This document shows positions 62,251 through 64,000 of a stretch of 64,000 bases of DNA, in pieces. Under the pieces are notes generated by a model that saw nothing but the letters and a program-made list of their open reading frames with translations, made no database searches and was not told where the DNA came from. This DNA comes from Microcebus murinus (Eukaryota > Chordata > Mammalia > Primates > Cheirogaleidae), in contig NC_134119.1 of NCBI RefSeq assembly GCF_040939455.1, positions 70,945,381 through 71,009,380 of the forward strand, in the 5' to 3' direction. A program made the position numbers and the translations under genes. Numbering within the stretch: position 1 is the first letter of the stretch; the number at the start of each line of letters is the position of its first letter.

Positions 62251-63263
62251 CATTCATTTTTTATTGCCATTTTGCACTGAATGCAAATACAGATCTCTGT
62301 GCCAGTACCGCTCTGCTTTGTGACCCCTGTCCCTCCCGGGAGTGGCACTACTAATCCCCTCTTGTGACCTAAGTCAGAATCTCAGGAATCAGCTCCCTCT
62401 ACCCTCATCTTTCCCTACATTCTCATCAGCTCCACCCTCAGTTCCTTTGTACTTTCTGTCTCCTAAGGCCATGGTGCTCTTTGTACTTTCTTTTTGAATC
62501 AAGTCCTTTGCAGTCAGTAAGTCTCTCTTCATTGCGTACCTCCTACTGGAAAACTCCTCTGATTTCTTTCTACCCAGGGTTAGCCCAACTCAAGGTTAAG
62601 GGACACAGTTTTGCAAGACTACTAAGTCTATCCAAATCCTCTAATTCCAACTGCAAGTTCAGGGATTTCCCAAAAGTACCCTCAGTTTTCATAATTTGTT
62701 AAACTTCCTAAAACCTATTATGCTCACAGCTATGTTTATTGCAGACAAAGGATACATATTACAAGAGACATGGAATGTGGGGCCGAAGGGGTTCCAAACA
62801 CAAAGCTTCCATGTCCTCAGGGACTCGTCATCCATCCAGCATCAGTCTATGGTGATATGTGCACAAAGTATTGCTGACCCAGGAAACTCATCGGAGCGCC
62901 GGTATTCAGTTTCATTGAGCTTCATTACATAAGCACTATTGATTGAATCATTGCCCATGTGGCTCAGAGCCATAGTCTACTCACTAGTTGATCTTTCTGG
63001 TGAGGCTAGCCCTTAACCAGAGTCATCTCTTTAGAACAAACTACCTAGGGGCCTATAATGAGTTACCTTTGTGTAAATATTCCATCTGGCATTGAGGAGG
63101 TATCTCCACTCTAGACCCTGTCTCCTTATCCAGCCTCTCTACCTGGTCTCACTTTCAAGGGGTCAAGAATCCAAAGACCAGAAAGAAAGAAATTACAAGA
63201 GATAACAAAACAGTAGATATTAAGGCACTATTTATAACTTCATTTTTTTCACTGAATCAGTGA

Positions 63264-64000
<737 letters not shown>

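Overview
This window is nuclear DNA from a primate, most likely a strepsirrhine (lemur or loris group). About sixteen of the twenty Alu-type SINEs carry the extra right-arm segment (core ttggccaattaatttctttc) that I associate with lemur Alus. The L1 is a primate-type L1, and the two host genes are mammalian. The exact species cannot be read from the sequence.

Layout. 1-6819: spacer with scattered SINE, L2-like and LTR remnants, including a sharply bounded 369-bp solo LTR at 4439-4807. 6820-24548: a betaretrovirus-like (ERVK-class) provirus inserted into an old L1 remnant. It was later hit by another solo LTR, an antisense polyadenylated retrocopy, a full-length L1 (itself carrying an Alu) and an inverted fragment holding only an L1 5' UTR. 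Most junctions have readable target-site duplications, so the order of events can be rebuilt. 24549-27756: more spacer with an old MaLR LTR interrupted by a small solo LTR. 27757-28200: a CpG-rich segment with a GC box and three CCAAT boxes, a probable promoter. 28575-30525: the last three coding exons of Aurora kinase C (AURKC), intact in frame and splice sites. The exons for the kinase N-lobe are not in the window. 31569-35226: a run of Alus. 35233-42456: a nearly complete gammaretrovirus-like (ERV1-class) provirus on the minus strand, with paired LTRs, a CAAT duplication, a proline-type primer binding site and an unusually long open pol segment. 42470-45260: an old Charlie-like hAT transposon. 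46300-47270: the CpG-island promoter of a KRAB zinc-finger gene. 47066-64000: that gene, recognised as ZNF805, with an initiator exon, a KRAB A exon, a KRAB B-like exon and the start of the zinc-finger exon (four fingers before the window ends). A second hAT transposon with terminal repeats and duplication (53543-57298) lies in its second intron.

The order AURKC then ZNF805, both on the plus strand, matches my knowledge of human 19q13.43. The host genes do not form an operon. AURKC is a germline meiotic chromosomal-passenger kinase. ZNF805 is presumably a nuclear DNA-binding KRAB repressor, the gene class known to target retroelements like those filling this window. No wholly new system is evident. 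The most unusual items are the missing N-terminal half of AURKC, the retroposed L1 5' UTR without a poly(A) tail, the old minus-strand provirus that keeps an open integrase frame, and the cluster of ERVK-type solo LTRs around AURKC.
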